A DNA stretch of 64,000 nucleotides, taken from Actinoallomurus bryophytorum (GTDB taxonomy: Bacteria > Actinomycetota > Actinomycetes > Streptosporangiales > Streptosporangiaceae). The notes beneath the pieces were generated by a model. That model was not told the DNA's origin, did no database searches, and was given only the letters and a program-made list of their open reading frames with translations. Of this stretch, positions 1-9,300 are shown in pieces. Positions within the stretch are counted from its first letter, which is position 1. The number at the start of each line of letters is the position of its first letter. The translations under genes were made by a program, and so were the position numbers. The stretch spans positions 4,278,001-4,342,000 of the forward strand of contig NZ_VFOZ01000001.1 of assembly GCF_006716425.1 (NCBI RefSeq). The letters run 5' to 3'.

Positions 1-1
1 C

Positions 2-220
2 CCCGAGCTCGGCGGCCACGGCCGGATCGTGATGTCCTACAACGTCAACACGACGCTCGTGGACGGCCAGTGCGTGCCGCAGAACCTCCGCCAGGCCTCG
101 GTCTACCGCCCGAGGTTCGTGTCGGTCCCGCTCGGCGTCTTCCGCCGCGGGTACGCGGCGCCGCCCGCACGCGGCGTGACCGTCGGCCCGGGCTGGTTCC
201 GCACCTGCCCGAGGCTCTGA
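2..220 (+). CDS. C-terminal fragment of a secreted DUF4185-like protein (5' end outside window)
   Basis: An open frame enters from the left edge and stops at 220. It gives about 72 residues that contain the string VMSYNVNTT and later YRPRFVSVPL. The pair SYNVN ... YRPRF is what I associate with the last blades of DUF4185/DUF5005-type secreted beta-propeller proteins, which are often linked to glycan handling. No start codon belongs to it inside the window; the internal ATG at 29 is only a methionine in the chain. The family assignment rests on a short tail. The reading frame itself is credible because it ends cleanly 70 bp before the next gene. Confidence 0.45.
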   Translation, partial: PELGGHGRIVMSYNVNTTLVDGQCVPQNLRQASVYRPRFVSVPLGVFRRGYAAPPARGVTVGPGWFRTCPRL

Positions 221-290
221 TCGACGCGGCCTATACCGAATCCCGTTCGCTTTGATCTAAGGTGGCGGCGCGGACGAGCGAGAGGACCCT

Positions 291-2471
291 ATGGGAATCG
301 GGCTGACCGGGGAGCACCAGGCACTCGCCGCCTCGGTGCGCGCCTTCACGACGCGCCACGTCACGCGCGAGGTCGTACGCGCGGCGGTCGAGCGGGAACC
401 CGAGGCTCGGCCCGCCTACTGGCAGGCGCTCGCCGGCCAGGGTCTGCTCGGCCCGCACATTCCGGAACGCAACGGCGGCCAGGGCTTCTCCCTGGTCGAG
501 CTGGCCGTCGTCGTCGAGGAGATGGGACGCGCCGCGGCGCCGGGACCCTACGTCGCGAGCGTCCTGGCGAGCGCGGTCCTGGTCACGGCGGGCGCCGGTG
601 AGGCGTTGCTGCCCGCCCTCGCCGACGGCGGCGCGATCGGCGCGGTGGCGCTGGCGGGCGGTCTGACCGGAAGGCGCGACGGCGGGTCACTCGTCGTGAG
701 CGGTACCACCGAGCCGGTGCTGGGCGGACGGCACGCCGACATCTTCGTCGCCCCGGTCGCGACCGGGGCCGACGAGACGTGGGTGGCGCTGCGCCGGGAC
801 GAGCTGGACGCCGTCGCACCACTGGAGAGCCTGGATCTCCTGCGCGGCGTGGCGGCGGTCGCGCTGACGGACGTGGAGATCCCCGTGGACCGGATCTTGA
901 CCGGGCTCACGCGAGAACACGTGCTGGGCGTCGCGGCGGTGGTCCTCGGGGCCGAGGCGTGCGGCGTGGCCGGCTGGGCGGTCGACACGGCGGCGGCGTA
1001 CGCGAGGACGCGTGAGCAGTTCGGCCGGCCGATCGGGCAGTTCCAGGGGATCAAGCACAAGTGCGCCCGCATGCTGATCGAGCTCGAACGCGCCCACGCC
1101 GCCGTCTGGGACGCGGCCCACGCGGTGGGCCAGGGCGGGAGCCAGGCCGCGTACGCGACCGGGGTGGCGGGTGCGCTGGTCCCTGACGTCGCGGTCGCCG
1201 TCACCCAGGACTGCATCCAGGTGCACGGCGGCATCGGATACACGTTCGAGCACGACGCCCACCTGTACTACCGCCGTGCGCTCACCCTCCGCGCGCTCCT
1301 CGGCCGGGGCGGGCACGCGCGGGTGGCCGGGCTCGCGCTGGCCGGGGTGGCCCGGAGCCACGAGCTCGACCTGCCCGGCGAGGCCGAGCCCCTCCGGCAG
1401 GAGATCCACGAACAGGTCACCGCCCTGGCCGCGCTGAACGACAAGGACCGGGTCGCCGCACTCGCCGACGGCGGCTGGGTCCAGCCGCACCTGCCCAGGC
1501 CCTGGGGCCGCGCCGCGTCGCCACTGGAACAGGTCGTCATCCACCAGGAGCTGCGCGCCGCGGGCGTACGGCCGCCCGCCCTCCTGATCGGTGCCTGGGT
1601 GGTTCCGTCACTGGCGGCGTACGGCACGCCGGAACAGCAGGAACGCTTCCTGCCCGCGACGCTGCGCGGGGAGATCGTGTGGTGCCAGCTGTTCAGCGAG
1701 CCGGGGGCGGGCTCGGACCTGGCGGGGCTGCGCACCAGGGCGGAACGCGTCGAAGGCGGCTGGAGGATCTCCGGGCAGAAGATCTGGACCTCGCTCGCCC
1801 AGCACGCCCAGTGGGGCATCTGCGTCGCGCGCACGGACCCGGCCGCGCCCAAGCACAAGGGCATCACCTACTTCCTGGTCGACATGACCACGCCCGGCAT
1901 CGAGGTGCGCCCGCTCAAGGAGCTCACCGGGGACGAGATCTTCAACGAGGTCTTCCTCGACGAGGTGTTCGTGCCGGACGCGATGGTCGTCGGCGAGGTG
2001 AACGCCGGCTGGCAGGTGGCGCGCCGCACGCTCACCGCCGAACGCGTGAACCTGTCGACGGGCTGGCAGCTCGGCGCCGAGCTGCCCGGCCTCGTGAACC
2101 TGGTCCGCGACCTCGGCCTGGACGACGACCCGGTCGTGCGGGACGGTCTCGGCCGGCTCGCCGCCGGCGCGCACGTGTTCGCGCTGCTCGGCGTGCGGGC
2201 CACGCTGAAGCAACTGTCCGGCGTGGACGCCGGCGCGACCGCGAACGTCGGCAAGCTCGTCGGCATGGAGCACGGCCAGCGGGTGACCGAGTACGGCTTC
2301 GGGCTGCTCGGCGCCGAGGGCGCCCTGACCGGAGGCCACGCGGACGGGCCGCGACGGCACTGGACCCGCCTGCTGCTGGCCTCCCGCGCGATGACCATCG
2401 GCGGTGGCACCACCGAGGTCAACCTCAATGTGATCGCGGAGCGCCTGCTCGGCCTGCCGCGCGATCCGTGA
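291..2471 (+). CDS. fadE34: Fused two-domain acyl-CoA dehydrogenase, FadE34-like
   Basis: The 726 residues make two acyl-CoA dehydrogenase domains in one chain (about 1-365 and 370-726). The first ends with the family signature QVHGGIGYTFEHD, with E320 at the usual catalytic Glu position. The second carries QLFSEPGAGSDL, GQKIWTS and a C-terminus AERLLGLPRDP. As I recall, FadE34 of Mycobacterium tuberculosis (about 711 residues) has the same fused design, the same IGQFQ-IKHKCA stretch and nearly the same C-terminus. It oxidises the CoA thioester of the C5 sterol side chain (3-oxochol-4-en-24-oyl-CoA type). The start is ATG 291 behind AGAGGA. It stands alone, 18 bp before a membrane-protein gene of unrelated function. 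The sterol side-chain operon at 32-40 kb supports the role; substrate is inferred. Confidence 0.85.
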   Translation: MGIGLTGEHQALAASVRAFTTRHVTREVVRAAVEREPEARPAYWQALAGQGLLGPHIPERNGGQGFSLVELAVVVEEMGRAAAPGPYVASVLASAVLVTAGAGEALLPALADGGAIGAVALAGGLTGRRDGGSLVVSGTTEPVLGGRHADIFVAPVATGADETWVALRRDELDAVAPLESLDLLRGVAAVALTDVEIPVDRILTGLTREHVLGVAAVVLGAEACGVAGWAVDTAAAYARTREQFGRPIGQFQGIKHKCARMLIELERAHAAVWDAAHAVGQGGSQAAYATGVAGALVPDVAVAVTQDCIQVHGGIGYTFEHDAHLYYRRALTLRALLGRGGHARVAGLALAGVARSHELDLPGEAEPLRQEIHEQVTALAALNDKDRVAALADGGWVQPHLPRPWGRAASPLEQVVIHQELRAAGVRPPALLIGAWVVPSLAAYGTPEQQERFLPATLRGEIVWCQLFSEPGAGSDLAGLRTRAERVEGGWRISGQKIWTSLAQHAQWGICVARTDPAAPKHKGITYFLVDMTTPGIEVRPLKELTGDEIFNEVFLDEVFVPDAMVVGEVNAGWQVARRTLTAERVNLSTGWQLGAELPGLVNLVRDLGLDDDPVVRDGLGRLAAGAHVFALLGVRATLKQLSGVDAGATANVGKLVGMEHGQRVTEYGFGLLGAEGALTGGHADGPRRHWTRLLLASRAMTIGGGTTEVNLNVIAERLLGLPRDP

Positions 2472-2489
2472 GGTAGCGTTCCTGCTCCT

Positions 2490-4130
2490 ATGCGAGGACG
2501 GCCCATGCGAGGACGGCACACGGCTGCCGCGGCCGGCACCGGGCTCGTGCTCGGCGCGCTGGCGGTCGGGCCCGGACTGGCCCCGGGGTTCGTGCTGTCC
2601 TACGACATGGTGTTCGTGCCGCACCCGGTCTTCTCCAGGGCGACGTTCGGGCTGACCGGGATGCTGCCACGGCACGTGCCCAGCGACGCCGTCGTGACCG
2701 CGCTGTCCCACCTCGCACCGGCCGACCTCGTGCAGAAGGCGATCCTGCTCGCGATCTTCGTGCTGGCCTGTGCCTCGGCGTCCACGCTCGTGCCCTCGGA
2801 GCGGCTGCTGCCCCGGCTCGCGGCCGGCGTCGTGTACGCCTGGAACCCCTTCGTGGCCGAACGCCTGCTGCTCGGCCAGTGGGCCCTGCTCCTCGGGTAC
2901 GCCGGGCTTCCCCTCGTGGTCACCGCGGCGGCGCGGGGCGACCACCGGCGCCTGGCGCTCGCGCTCCTGCCGGCAGCGGTCGGCGGCTTCGCGGCGCTGG
3001 CCGTCTCCGGTCTCGTCGCGTTGACCGTCGGCTGGAGGGGCGCGCGGTCGCTGCTCGCCACGGCGGCGGTGCTGCTCCTGGTGGCGTTGCCGTGGCTGGT
3101 CCCGAGCCTGCTGCGCGTGTCGAGCGCACCGGCGGACGCGGCGGGCGTCGCGGCCTTCGCGGCCCGCGCGGACACACCCTTCGGCGCGCTGGGGAGCCTG
3201 CTGCTGCTCGGCGGCGCCTGGAACGCCGAGACGGTGCCGGGCGGTTACGGTGGTCTGCTCACCGCGCTGATCTGGCTGCTCGTGGTGGCCGTCGCCGTGG
3301 TCGCGTACGCCCGCGGCGACCGGATACGCGGACTCGTGGTCGCCGCGGCGGCGGGTCTCGTCCTGGCCTCGCTCGGCGTCGTCGCACCCGGCGTGCTGCG
3401 CGGCGCGATCGGGCTGTGGTCCGGCTTCGCGCTGCTGCGCGACGGCCAGCAGTTCGTCGCGCCGCTGGCCGTCCTGGTCGCGGCGGGAGCGGGCATGGCC
3501 GTCGGCCGTCTTCCCGGCTGGGTGGCTCCCGCCCTGCTGCTTCCGCTGCTCCTTCTCCCCGGCCTGGCCTGGGGAGCGGGCGGGCGGCTGCGTGCGGTCC
3601 ACTACCCGGCGGACTGGGCGCGGGCACGTACGGTCGTGGCCGCCGACCCCGGTGACGTGCTCGTGCTGCCCTGGGAGGCCTACCGCGGCTACCCCTGGAA
3701 CGGCGAACGACGGGTGCTGGACCCGCTGCCGCGCTTCCTGCCCGGCCGGGTCATCGTCAACGACGGAGTACGCGTCGCCGTGCCCGGCGGGCGCGCCATC
3801 GACCTGGCCGCGGAGGATCCGCGCGCACGCGAGCTGGACGCTCTCGTACGGTCCGGCGCCCCGCTGACCGCCGCGCTGGCCGCCCACGGCGTAAGGTACG
3901 TCGCCATCGACGCCGGGGCACCGGACAGTCGGCTCGCCGGCGCGGAGCGCGTGGTCTCCGGGCCGGACCTGGCGCTCTACCGCCTTCCAGGTGCCGTCCA
4001 GGCGCACGAGGCACACCCAGCGCAGTTGCCTGTCTACATTGCGTGGTTTATTACATTTGTGACATTTATCTGGTCTGTGAGAGTACCGACTAGTAACCTC
4101 GTTGAAACATCACCGCCCGAGGAGTCATGA
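2490..4130 (+). CDS. Multispanning membrane protein of the envelope glycan cluster
   Basis: A 546-residue, strongly hydrophobic protein with roughly ten or more predicted membrane helices. After about residue 350 comes a soluble, extracytoplasmic-looking part containing DVLVLPWEAYRGYPWNGERRVLDP. The general plan (helices first, soluble tail, a DP-rich early loop) resembles GT-C type glycosyltransferase-related proteins and the mycobacterial transmembrane protein Rv0226c; I cannot identify a catalytic site. It heads the block DUF2613-GT2-GT4-AftD, so a role in assembling a surface polysaccharide is inferred. The last 35 or so codons (about 4020-4127) are markedly AT-richer than the rest and run through what looks like promoter DNA of the next gene. 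The stop overlaps the following ATG (ATGA-type overlap). Confidence 0.7.
   Translation: MRGRPMRGRHTAAAAGTGLVLGALAVGPGLAPGFVLSYDMVFVPHPVFSRATFGLTGMLPRHVPSDAVVTALSHLAPADLVQKAILLAIFVLACASASTLVPSERLLPRLAAGVVYAWNPFVAERLLLGQWALLLGYAGLPLVVTAAARGDHRRLALALLPAAVGGFAALAVSGLVALTVGWRGARSLLATAAVLLLVALPWLVPSLLRVSSAPADAAGVAAFAARADTPFGALGSLLLLGGAWNAETVPGGYGGLLTALIWLLVVAVAVVAYARGDRIRGLVVAAAAGLVLASLGVVAPGVLRGAIGLWSGFALLRDGQQFVAPLAVLVAAGAGMAVGRLPGWVAPALLLPLLLLPGLAWGAGGRLRAVHYPADWARARTVVAADPGDVLVLPWEAYRGYPWNGERRVLDPLPRFLPGRVIVNDGVRVAVPGGRAIDLAAEDPRARELDALVRSGAPLTAALAAHGVRYVAIDAGAPDSRLAGAERVVSGPDLALYRLPGAVQAHEAHPAQLPVYIAWFITFVTFIWSVRVPTSNLVETSPPEES
4093..4108 (+). promoter_or_regulatory. GTAAC-N6-GAAAC direct-repeat box before the DUF2613 gene
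   Basis: GTAAC at 4093-4097 and GAAAC at 4104-4108 are exactly 11 bp apart start to start, one helical turn. This is the arrangement bound by OmpR-family actinobacterial regulators such as GlnR and MtrA. A related GTACC lies 10 bp further upstream at 4083. The surrounding 4025-4110 stretch is AT-rich for this genome, as expected for a promoter. The box ends 18 bp before the ATG at 4127. Match to the motif is seen; the regulator is inferred. Confidence 0.45.
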
Positions 4131-4261
4131 TGCGGATCGCCGCCGCGGTACTCGCTGGAGCCGTACTGGCCATGTTGACCTCGTTCGGCGTGGTTCGCGT
4201 CGTGACGACCTCTGAGAAAGACCCGGTCGCCAAGCCGCTGTACAACTACGGCACCCGGTGA
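4127..4261 (+). CDS. DUF2613-type small secreted or membrane protein (44 aa)
   Basis: A 44-residue gene that size filters would miss. It has a basic start, a hydrophobic segment at about 4-26, then a short polar tail ending KPLYNYGTR. That build (one N-terminal helix, conserved Tyr-Gly-x-Arg end) is how I know DUF2613 proteins, including the mycobacterial small secreted protein Rv0236A that lies beside aftD. Here too an AftD-like gene follows two genes downstream. ATG 4127 overlaps the stop of the upstream membrane-protein gene, and GAGGAG sits just in front. It stops 3 bp before the GT2 start, so the genes are very likely co-transcribed. Function is unknown in the whole family. Confidence 0.75.
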   Translation: MMRIAAAVLAGAVLAMLTSFGVVRVVTTSEKDPVAKPLYNYGTR

Positions 4262-4264
4262 CCG

Positions 4265-5044
4265 GTGGGCCCGCGGGGCTCGCCCACTGAGGCGTTTCTG
4301 GACGTCGTCGTCCCAGCGAGGAACGAGGCCGGAAGGCTCGAACACGGCCTCGCCACCTTGTCCGGGAAGCTGGCACGCCTCCAGGTGGGCAGCAGGATCA
4401 TCGTCGTCGACAACGCGAGTACGGACACGACCGCCGACATCGTCCGGCAGTGGTCCGGCCCAGTGCCCGTAGACCTCCTCCAGTGCGCCCGGCCCGGCAA
4501 GGGCGCGGCGGTACGGTTCGGGCTGCTCGCCACGACCGCGCCGTACGTCGGCTTCTGCGACGCGGACATGGCCACCGACGTGGAGATCCTGGACGACGTC
4601 CTCGCGATGCTCGGCTCCGGGACGCAGGTGATCGTCGGGTCCCGGCGTCACCCCGAGTCGGACGTGGAGATCTACAGCCGGCCCTTCCGCCGTCTCGGCG
4701 CACTCGCCTTCAACCGGCTGTGCCGCGAGATGACCGGCGGCATCATCGACACCCAGTGCGGCTTCAAGTTCTTCGCCGGCCCGCTGGCACGGGCCGCGGC
4801 GGCCAACCTGCGTACGGCCGGTTTCGCGTTCGACGTCGAGCTCCTGCTGAACTGCCGCCGGCTCGGCGCCACCGTCGTCGAGATCCCGGTGACCTGGCGC
4901 GACATGCCGGGGTCGACCTTCTCGATCAGCCGTCACGCGGGCGGCTGCCTGCGCGACCTCCTGTGGATACGGGCGACGGCGACGCGGCGGGCGGTGACCG
5001 CGGCGCCGATGGTCCCGGTCGCGGACGAGCTGCACGCCGGATGA
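4265..5044 (+). CDS. Family 2 glycosyltransferase, dolichol/polyprenyl-phosphate sugar transferase type
   Basis: The 259-residue protein starts with the GT-A nucleotide-sugar motif VVVPARNEAGRL, followed by VVDNASTDTT and the metal-binding CDADMATD. The later part (RPFRRLGALAFNRL, GIIDTQCGFKFF) is typical of DPM1/DPG-like enzymes that load a single sugar on a polyprenyl-phosphate carrier. There are no C-terminal membrane helices, so it is a peripheral enzyme. The start is GTG 4265, 3 bp after the DUF2613 stop; the stop overlaps the ATG of the GT4 gene (ATGA), so the two are translationally coupled. In this cluster it could supply the lipid-linked sugar used by the GT-C membrane enzyme downstream. 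The sugar cannot be read from sequence. Confidence 0.85.
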   Translation: MGPRGSPTEAFLDVVVPARNEAGRLEHGLATLSGKLARLQVGSRIIVVDNASTDTTADIVRQWSGPVPVDLLQCARPGKGAAVRFGLLATTAPYVGFCDADMATDVEILDDVLAMLGSGTQVIVGSRRHPESDVEIYSRPFRRLGALAFNRLCREMTGGIIDTQCGFKFFAGPLARAAAANLRTAGFAFDVELLLNCRRLGATVVEIPVTWRDMPGSTFSISRHAGGCLRDLLWIRATATRRAVTAAPMVPVADELHAG

Positions 5045-6342
5045 CATTGGCGAAGAACGAACGCGAGCGTGAGCACCGCAGGGCCGACAGGATCGCGGTC
5101 GTGAACTGGCGCGACCCCTGGCACCCGGCGGCGGGCGGCGCCGAGCGCTACGCGTGGGAGCTGGCCCGGCGGTTCGCCGCCGAAGGCCGGCGGGTCCACT
5201 ACGTGACGAGCCGTGCGCCCGGCCAGGCGCGGCGCGAGACCGTCGAGGGCGTCATCGTCGTGCGGCTCGGCGGCCGGTTCACCGTGTACCCGCTGGTGCT
5301 CGCCTGGATGCTCACGCGCCGCCGCTCGTTCGACGCCGTGCTCGACTGCCAGAACGGCATTCCCTTCTTCACCCCCTGGGTGCTGCCGCGCGGCGTGCCC
5401 GTGCTCTGCGTCGTCCATCACGTGCACGACGAGCAGTTCGGGGTGCACTTCTCCTCCTGGCTCGCCCGCGTGGGCCGGCTCCTGGAGGGCCCGGTGGCCC
5501 GCCGCGCGTACCGGCGCCACGCCTGTGTCGCCGTATCCCCGTCGACGGTCACGGCCATGCGCGAGCGGCTGAGCTGGACCGGCCCGGTGTACGTCGTCCC
5601 GAACGGTGTGACCCCGCCGCCGGCGGTCCCCGCGGGGGAGGGCACCGGCCTCGTGTGCGTCAGCAGGCTCGTCCCGCACAAGCGGATCGGGAAGCTGTTC
5701 GACCTCGCCGAACGCCTGCGGGTGCCCCTGCGCATCGTGGGCCGGGGCCCGGAGGAGGACGCGCTGCGGGCCGAGGTGGCCACCCGGAATCTCGGCGATC
5801 TCGTCCTGCTCGCCGGATACCTGCCCGAGGACGACAAGACCGCCTTGGTCGCCCGCGCCCGCCTGCACCTGAGCACGTCGCGGGGCGAGGGCTGGGGGCT
5901 GAGCGTGACCGAGGCCGCGGCGCTCGGCGTGCCGACGGTCGCCTTCGACGTCGACGGGCTGCGCGACGCCGTACGCGACGGGGTGACCGGCTGGCTCGTC
6001 CCCACCTGGGAGTCCTTCGAGGACACCGTCGAGCTGGCGCTGAAGGAGCTTTCGGACCCGCACCGGCGCGAGGAGATGGCGGACGCCTGCCGTGACTGGG
6101 CGGCACAGTTCGACTGGGCGCGCAGCGCGGACCGGATGGCGGCCCTGGTCGACGCCGCCGTGCGGCGCGGCACGGCGTACTGCACCCGGCCCGAGGCGGT
6201 CGTGATCGGCGGGAAAGGCCCGGAGCGGGTCGTGGAGGGCCCGGTACGCGACGAGCTCCTCGAGACGCGCGGAATCGACTCGGTCCGGCCGGCCACGGAC
6301 GTCGAGCGACTGCTCGGGTGGGCAGGTGGATGGCCGCGGTGA
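5041..6342 (+). CDS. Family 4 glycosyltransferase
   Basis: A 433-residue GT-B fold enzyme. The N-terminal domain opens with IAVVNWRDPWHPAAGGAERY, the glycine-rich acceptor-side loop of GT4 enzymes. The C-terminal donor domain has VCVSRLVPHKRIGKL and GWGLSVTEAAALGVPTVAF, holding the E-x7-E motif. It resembles the mycobacterial GT4 Rv0225, which lies near an acyltransferase and a DUF3068 gene as here. The last 50 or so residues beyond the GT-B fold are charged and unassigned. The ATG at 5041 overlaps the GT2 stop, and its own 3' end overlaps the AftD-like gene by about 25 bp. It probably adds a hexose to an envelope glycolipid or glycan on the cytoplasmic face. Confidence 0.85.
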   Translation: MTLAKNEREREHRRADRIAVVNWRDPWHPAAGGAERYAWELARRFAAEGRRVHYVTSRAPGQARRETVEGVIVVRLGGRFTVYPLVLAWMLTRRRSFDAVLDCQNGIPFFTPWVLPRGVPVLCVVHHVHDEQFGVHFSSWLARVGRLLEGPVARRAYRRHACVAVSPSTVTAMRERLSWTGPVYVVPNGVTPPPAVPAGEGTGLVCVSRLVPHKRIGKLFDLAERLRVPLRIVGRGPEEDALRAEVATRNLGDLVLLAGYLPEDDKTALVARARLHLSTSRGEGWGLSVTEAAALGVPTVAFDVDGLRDAVRDGVTGWLVPTWESFEDTVELALKELSDPHRREEMADACRDWAAQFDWARSADRMAALVDAAVRRGTAYCTRPEAVVIGGKGPERVVEGPVRDELLETRGIDSVRPATDVERLLGWAGGWPR

Positions 6343-9300
6343 CGCGAACGGCGGTCGCCGCGCGGCCGTCCGGTGGTGAGGCGGCGGCCGACGAGCTGGA
6401 CCCCCGTCTCCGCGAACGCCTGCGCGTACTGCTCTGCTGCCTCTGCCTGAGCCTGCTCGCCTCGGCCACCCGGCCCGGCAAGATCGTCCCCGATACCAAG
6501 ATCGACCTGCCGATCGACCCGGTCCGTTTCCTCGGCCGGGCGCTGCACCTGTGGGACATCGAGCAGTTCGGCCAGCTGCAGAACCAGGCGGCCGGCTACC
6601 TGTTCCCGATGGGGCCGTTCTACGTGGCCGGGCACCTCGCGGGCATCCCGGCCTGGATCATCCAGCGGTTCTGGTTCGCCCTGCTGCTGTGCGTGGCGTT
6701 CCTCGGCGTGCGGCGGCTCGCCGAGCGCCTCGACCTCGGCTCGCCCGGCGCCCGCCTGGTCGGGGCGATGGCGTACGCGCTGAGCCCGCACGCCCTTGCC
6801 TCCATGGGCATCAACTCCTCGGAGTACCTGCCCCTCGCGATGCTCCCGTGGATCGTGCTGCCGCTCGCGACGGTGACCCGCCGCGGCGAGAGCGAGGGCC
6901 GCGGCAGCGGGCGGATCAAGGCGGCGGCGCGGTCGGGGCTGGCGGTCGCGTGCTGTGGCGGCATCAACGCCACGGCGGTGCTCGCGGTACTGGTCGTGCC
7001 CGCCCTGTTCGTGCTCACCCGGCCGCGCGGCACCGCGCGGGTCCGGTTGCTCGCCTGGTGGGGCGTTGCCGTGGCGTTCGCCACCGCGTGGTGGTCCGTG
7101 CCGCTGCTCCTGCTCGGCAAGTACGCCTTCTCCTGGCTGACCTACACCGAGAAGGCCTCCACGACGACCTCGACCACCAGCCTGGTCAACGTCTTCCGTG
7201 GCACCGAACGCTGGGTGAACGTGCTCACGGTCGACGGGAGCCCGTGGCTGCCGCTCGGTCACGTGTTCCTGACCGAGACGCTGCCCATCCTGGCCACCGC
7301 CGCGGTGGCCGCGCTCGGCGTCGCGGGCCTGGCGCGGCGCGGGCTGCCGCAGCGGACGTTCCTCCTCGTCACGCTGGTCCTGGGCGTCACGATCATCGTC
7401 GCCGGGCACACCGGGCCGTTCGCCACCGAGTTCCGGCACCTCATCGACGGGCCGCTCTCACCGTTCCGCAACCTGTACAAGTTCGACGGCGTGGTCCGGC
7501 TGCCGCTCGCCCTGGGCCTCATCCATCTGCTGACGCCTCTGGGCGCCCGGCGGCGGCGGCGTACCTGGTCCGTGGCGGCCGCGCTCGTCGCGCTCGCCGG
7601 AGTGGCCGCGGCCACGCTCGGCACCGGCCTGTCCGTCACCGGCGACTTCTCGTCCGTGCCGCCGTACTGGCGCCAGGCCACCGCCTGGCTCAACGGCCAC
7701 GCCGGCGACCAGGGCGTCATCACGGTCCCCGGCTCCCGCTTCGCCGAGTACCTGTGGGGACGGCCGCTGGACGAGATCACCGAGCCGCTGATGACGACCC
7801 GGTGGGCCGAGCGGCAGATCGTGCCGGCGGGTTCGGCCGGGCTCACCCGGCTGATGGACGCGGTCGACCAGCGCCTCACCAGCGGCCAGGGATCCAGCGG
7901 GCTCACCCAGGTGCTCGGCCGGATGGGCGTGCGGTACATCCTCGTGCGCAACGACCTGAAGCGCGACGACCTGCGCGGCGCGTGGCCCGCCCGTATCCAC
8001 GAGGCGCTCTACTCCTCACCCGGCATCACCCGCGCCGCGGCGTTCGGCAACGTCGCGGTCGGCACGACCCTGCCCGACGACGCCGTGGGCACGATCGACC
8101 AGCCCTATCCGCCCGTGGAGGTCTTCGAGGTCGCGGGCGCCGACAGCGTCGTCAGCATGACCGGCGTCGACCAGGCCCTGCGGGTGTACGGCTCGCCGGA
8201 GGCCATGCTGACCATGGCCGACAACGGGCTGCTGGACGGGCGGCCCGTGCTTCTCGACGACGACGATCCCCAGGCGCCCGGACGTGCCGCGGTGAGCGAC
8301 TCGCTGCGCCGCGTCCAGCGCAACTTCGGAGAGCTGCGCGGGCAGACCTCGCCCACGATGACCGCGGACCAGAGACCCGGCAGACCCGGCGACGAGCGCG
8401 ACTTCATGGAGAACGCCTGGGACCGCTACTCGACGGTCGCCACCTACACCGGCATCAAGGACGTCACCGCGTCCTCGTCCGCCTCCGACATCGACTCGAT
8501 CGCCCAGCTCGACGACCCGGGCACCCTCCCGTACGCCGCGATCGACGGCAACCAGTGGACCCAGTGGAAGACCGGCGGCTGGAACGGCCCCGTCGGCCAG
8601 TGGCTCAAGGTCGACTTCGGTCGGCCGGTGACGCCGCGGAACGTCACGGCGACGTTCACCCAGGACCCCTTGCTGGGGCCGCCGCCGAGCCGGATCGAGA
8701 TCTCGACGCAGAACGGCAAGGTCGAGCAGAACCTGGCGCCGACGTCCACCGCCCAGCCGCTCGCCGTGGCGCCCGGGAAGACGACGTGGCTGCGCGTCCG
8801 CATCCTCGCGATCGCCGGCCGGCCCCTCGTCCCGGCCGGGGCGCGTGTCGGCCTGTCCGAGCTGCACATCGACGGCGTCCAGGCGCTCCGGCACTACCGG
8901 CTGCCCACGACGCCCGGCGGCGGCACGGCCGTCATGACCCGGGCCCCGGGCCGGCTGTCCGCCTGCATGCAGGGCTCCGTACGGTGGGTGTGCTCGCCTG
9001 AGCTGGCGCGTCAGGACGAGGAGGGGTTCGCCTTCGACCGGGTGTTCAACGCCGCGGTGGCGTCGAAGGCCAAGCTGACCGGCACCGCGGCGCTCATCGA
9101 CACCAAGCTGATCCAGCGGTACATGAGCACCGACCCCCGCATCGACGTGACGGCCAGCTCGGTCGCGACGAACGAGCCCGCCGGCATGGCACGCTCGGCC
9201 TACGACGACGACCCCGCCACGACCTGGGTCCCGGCCGCCGCCGACACCGACCCGTCGCTGGCGCTGAAGTGGGGGCGCGCGGCCGTGGTGCGCCAGGTGA

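Noticed and set aside
237-249. CGAATCCCGTTCG before fadE34 as a KstR box
   Set aside because: Symmetric, but the half-sites are three bases apart instead of two and AAC is changed to AAT. Too weak to list.
1608-4016. 802-residue open frame on the minus strand
   Set aside because: It lies antisense to fadE34 and the membrane-protein gene, with Arg/Gly/Gln-rich composition, no motif and no ribosome site. Long shadow frames are normal at this GC content.
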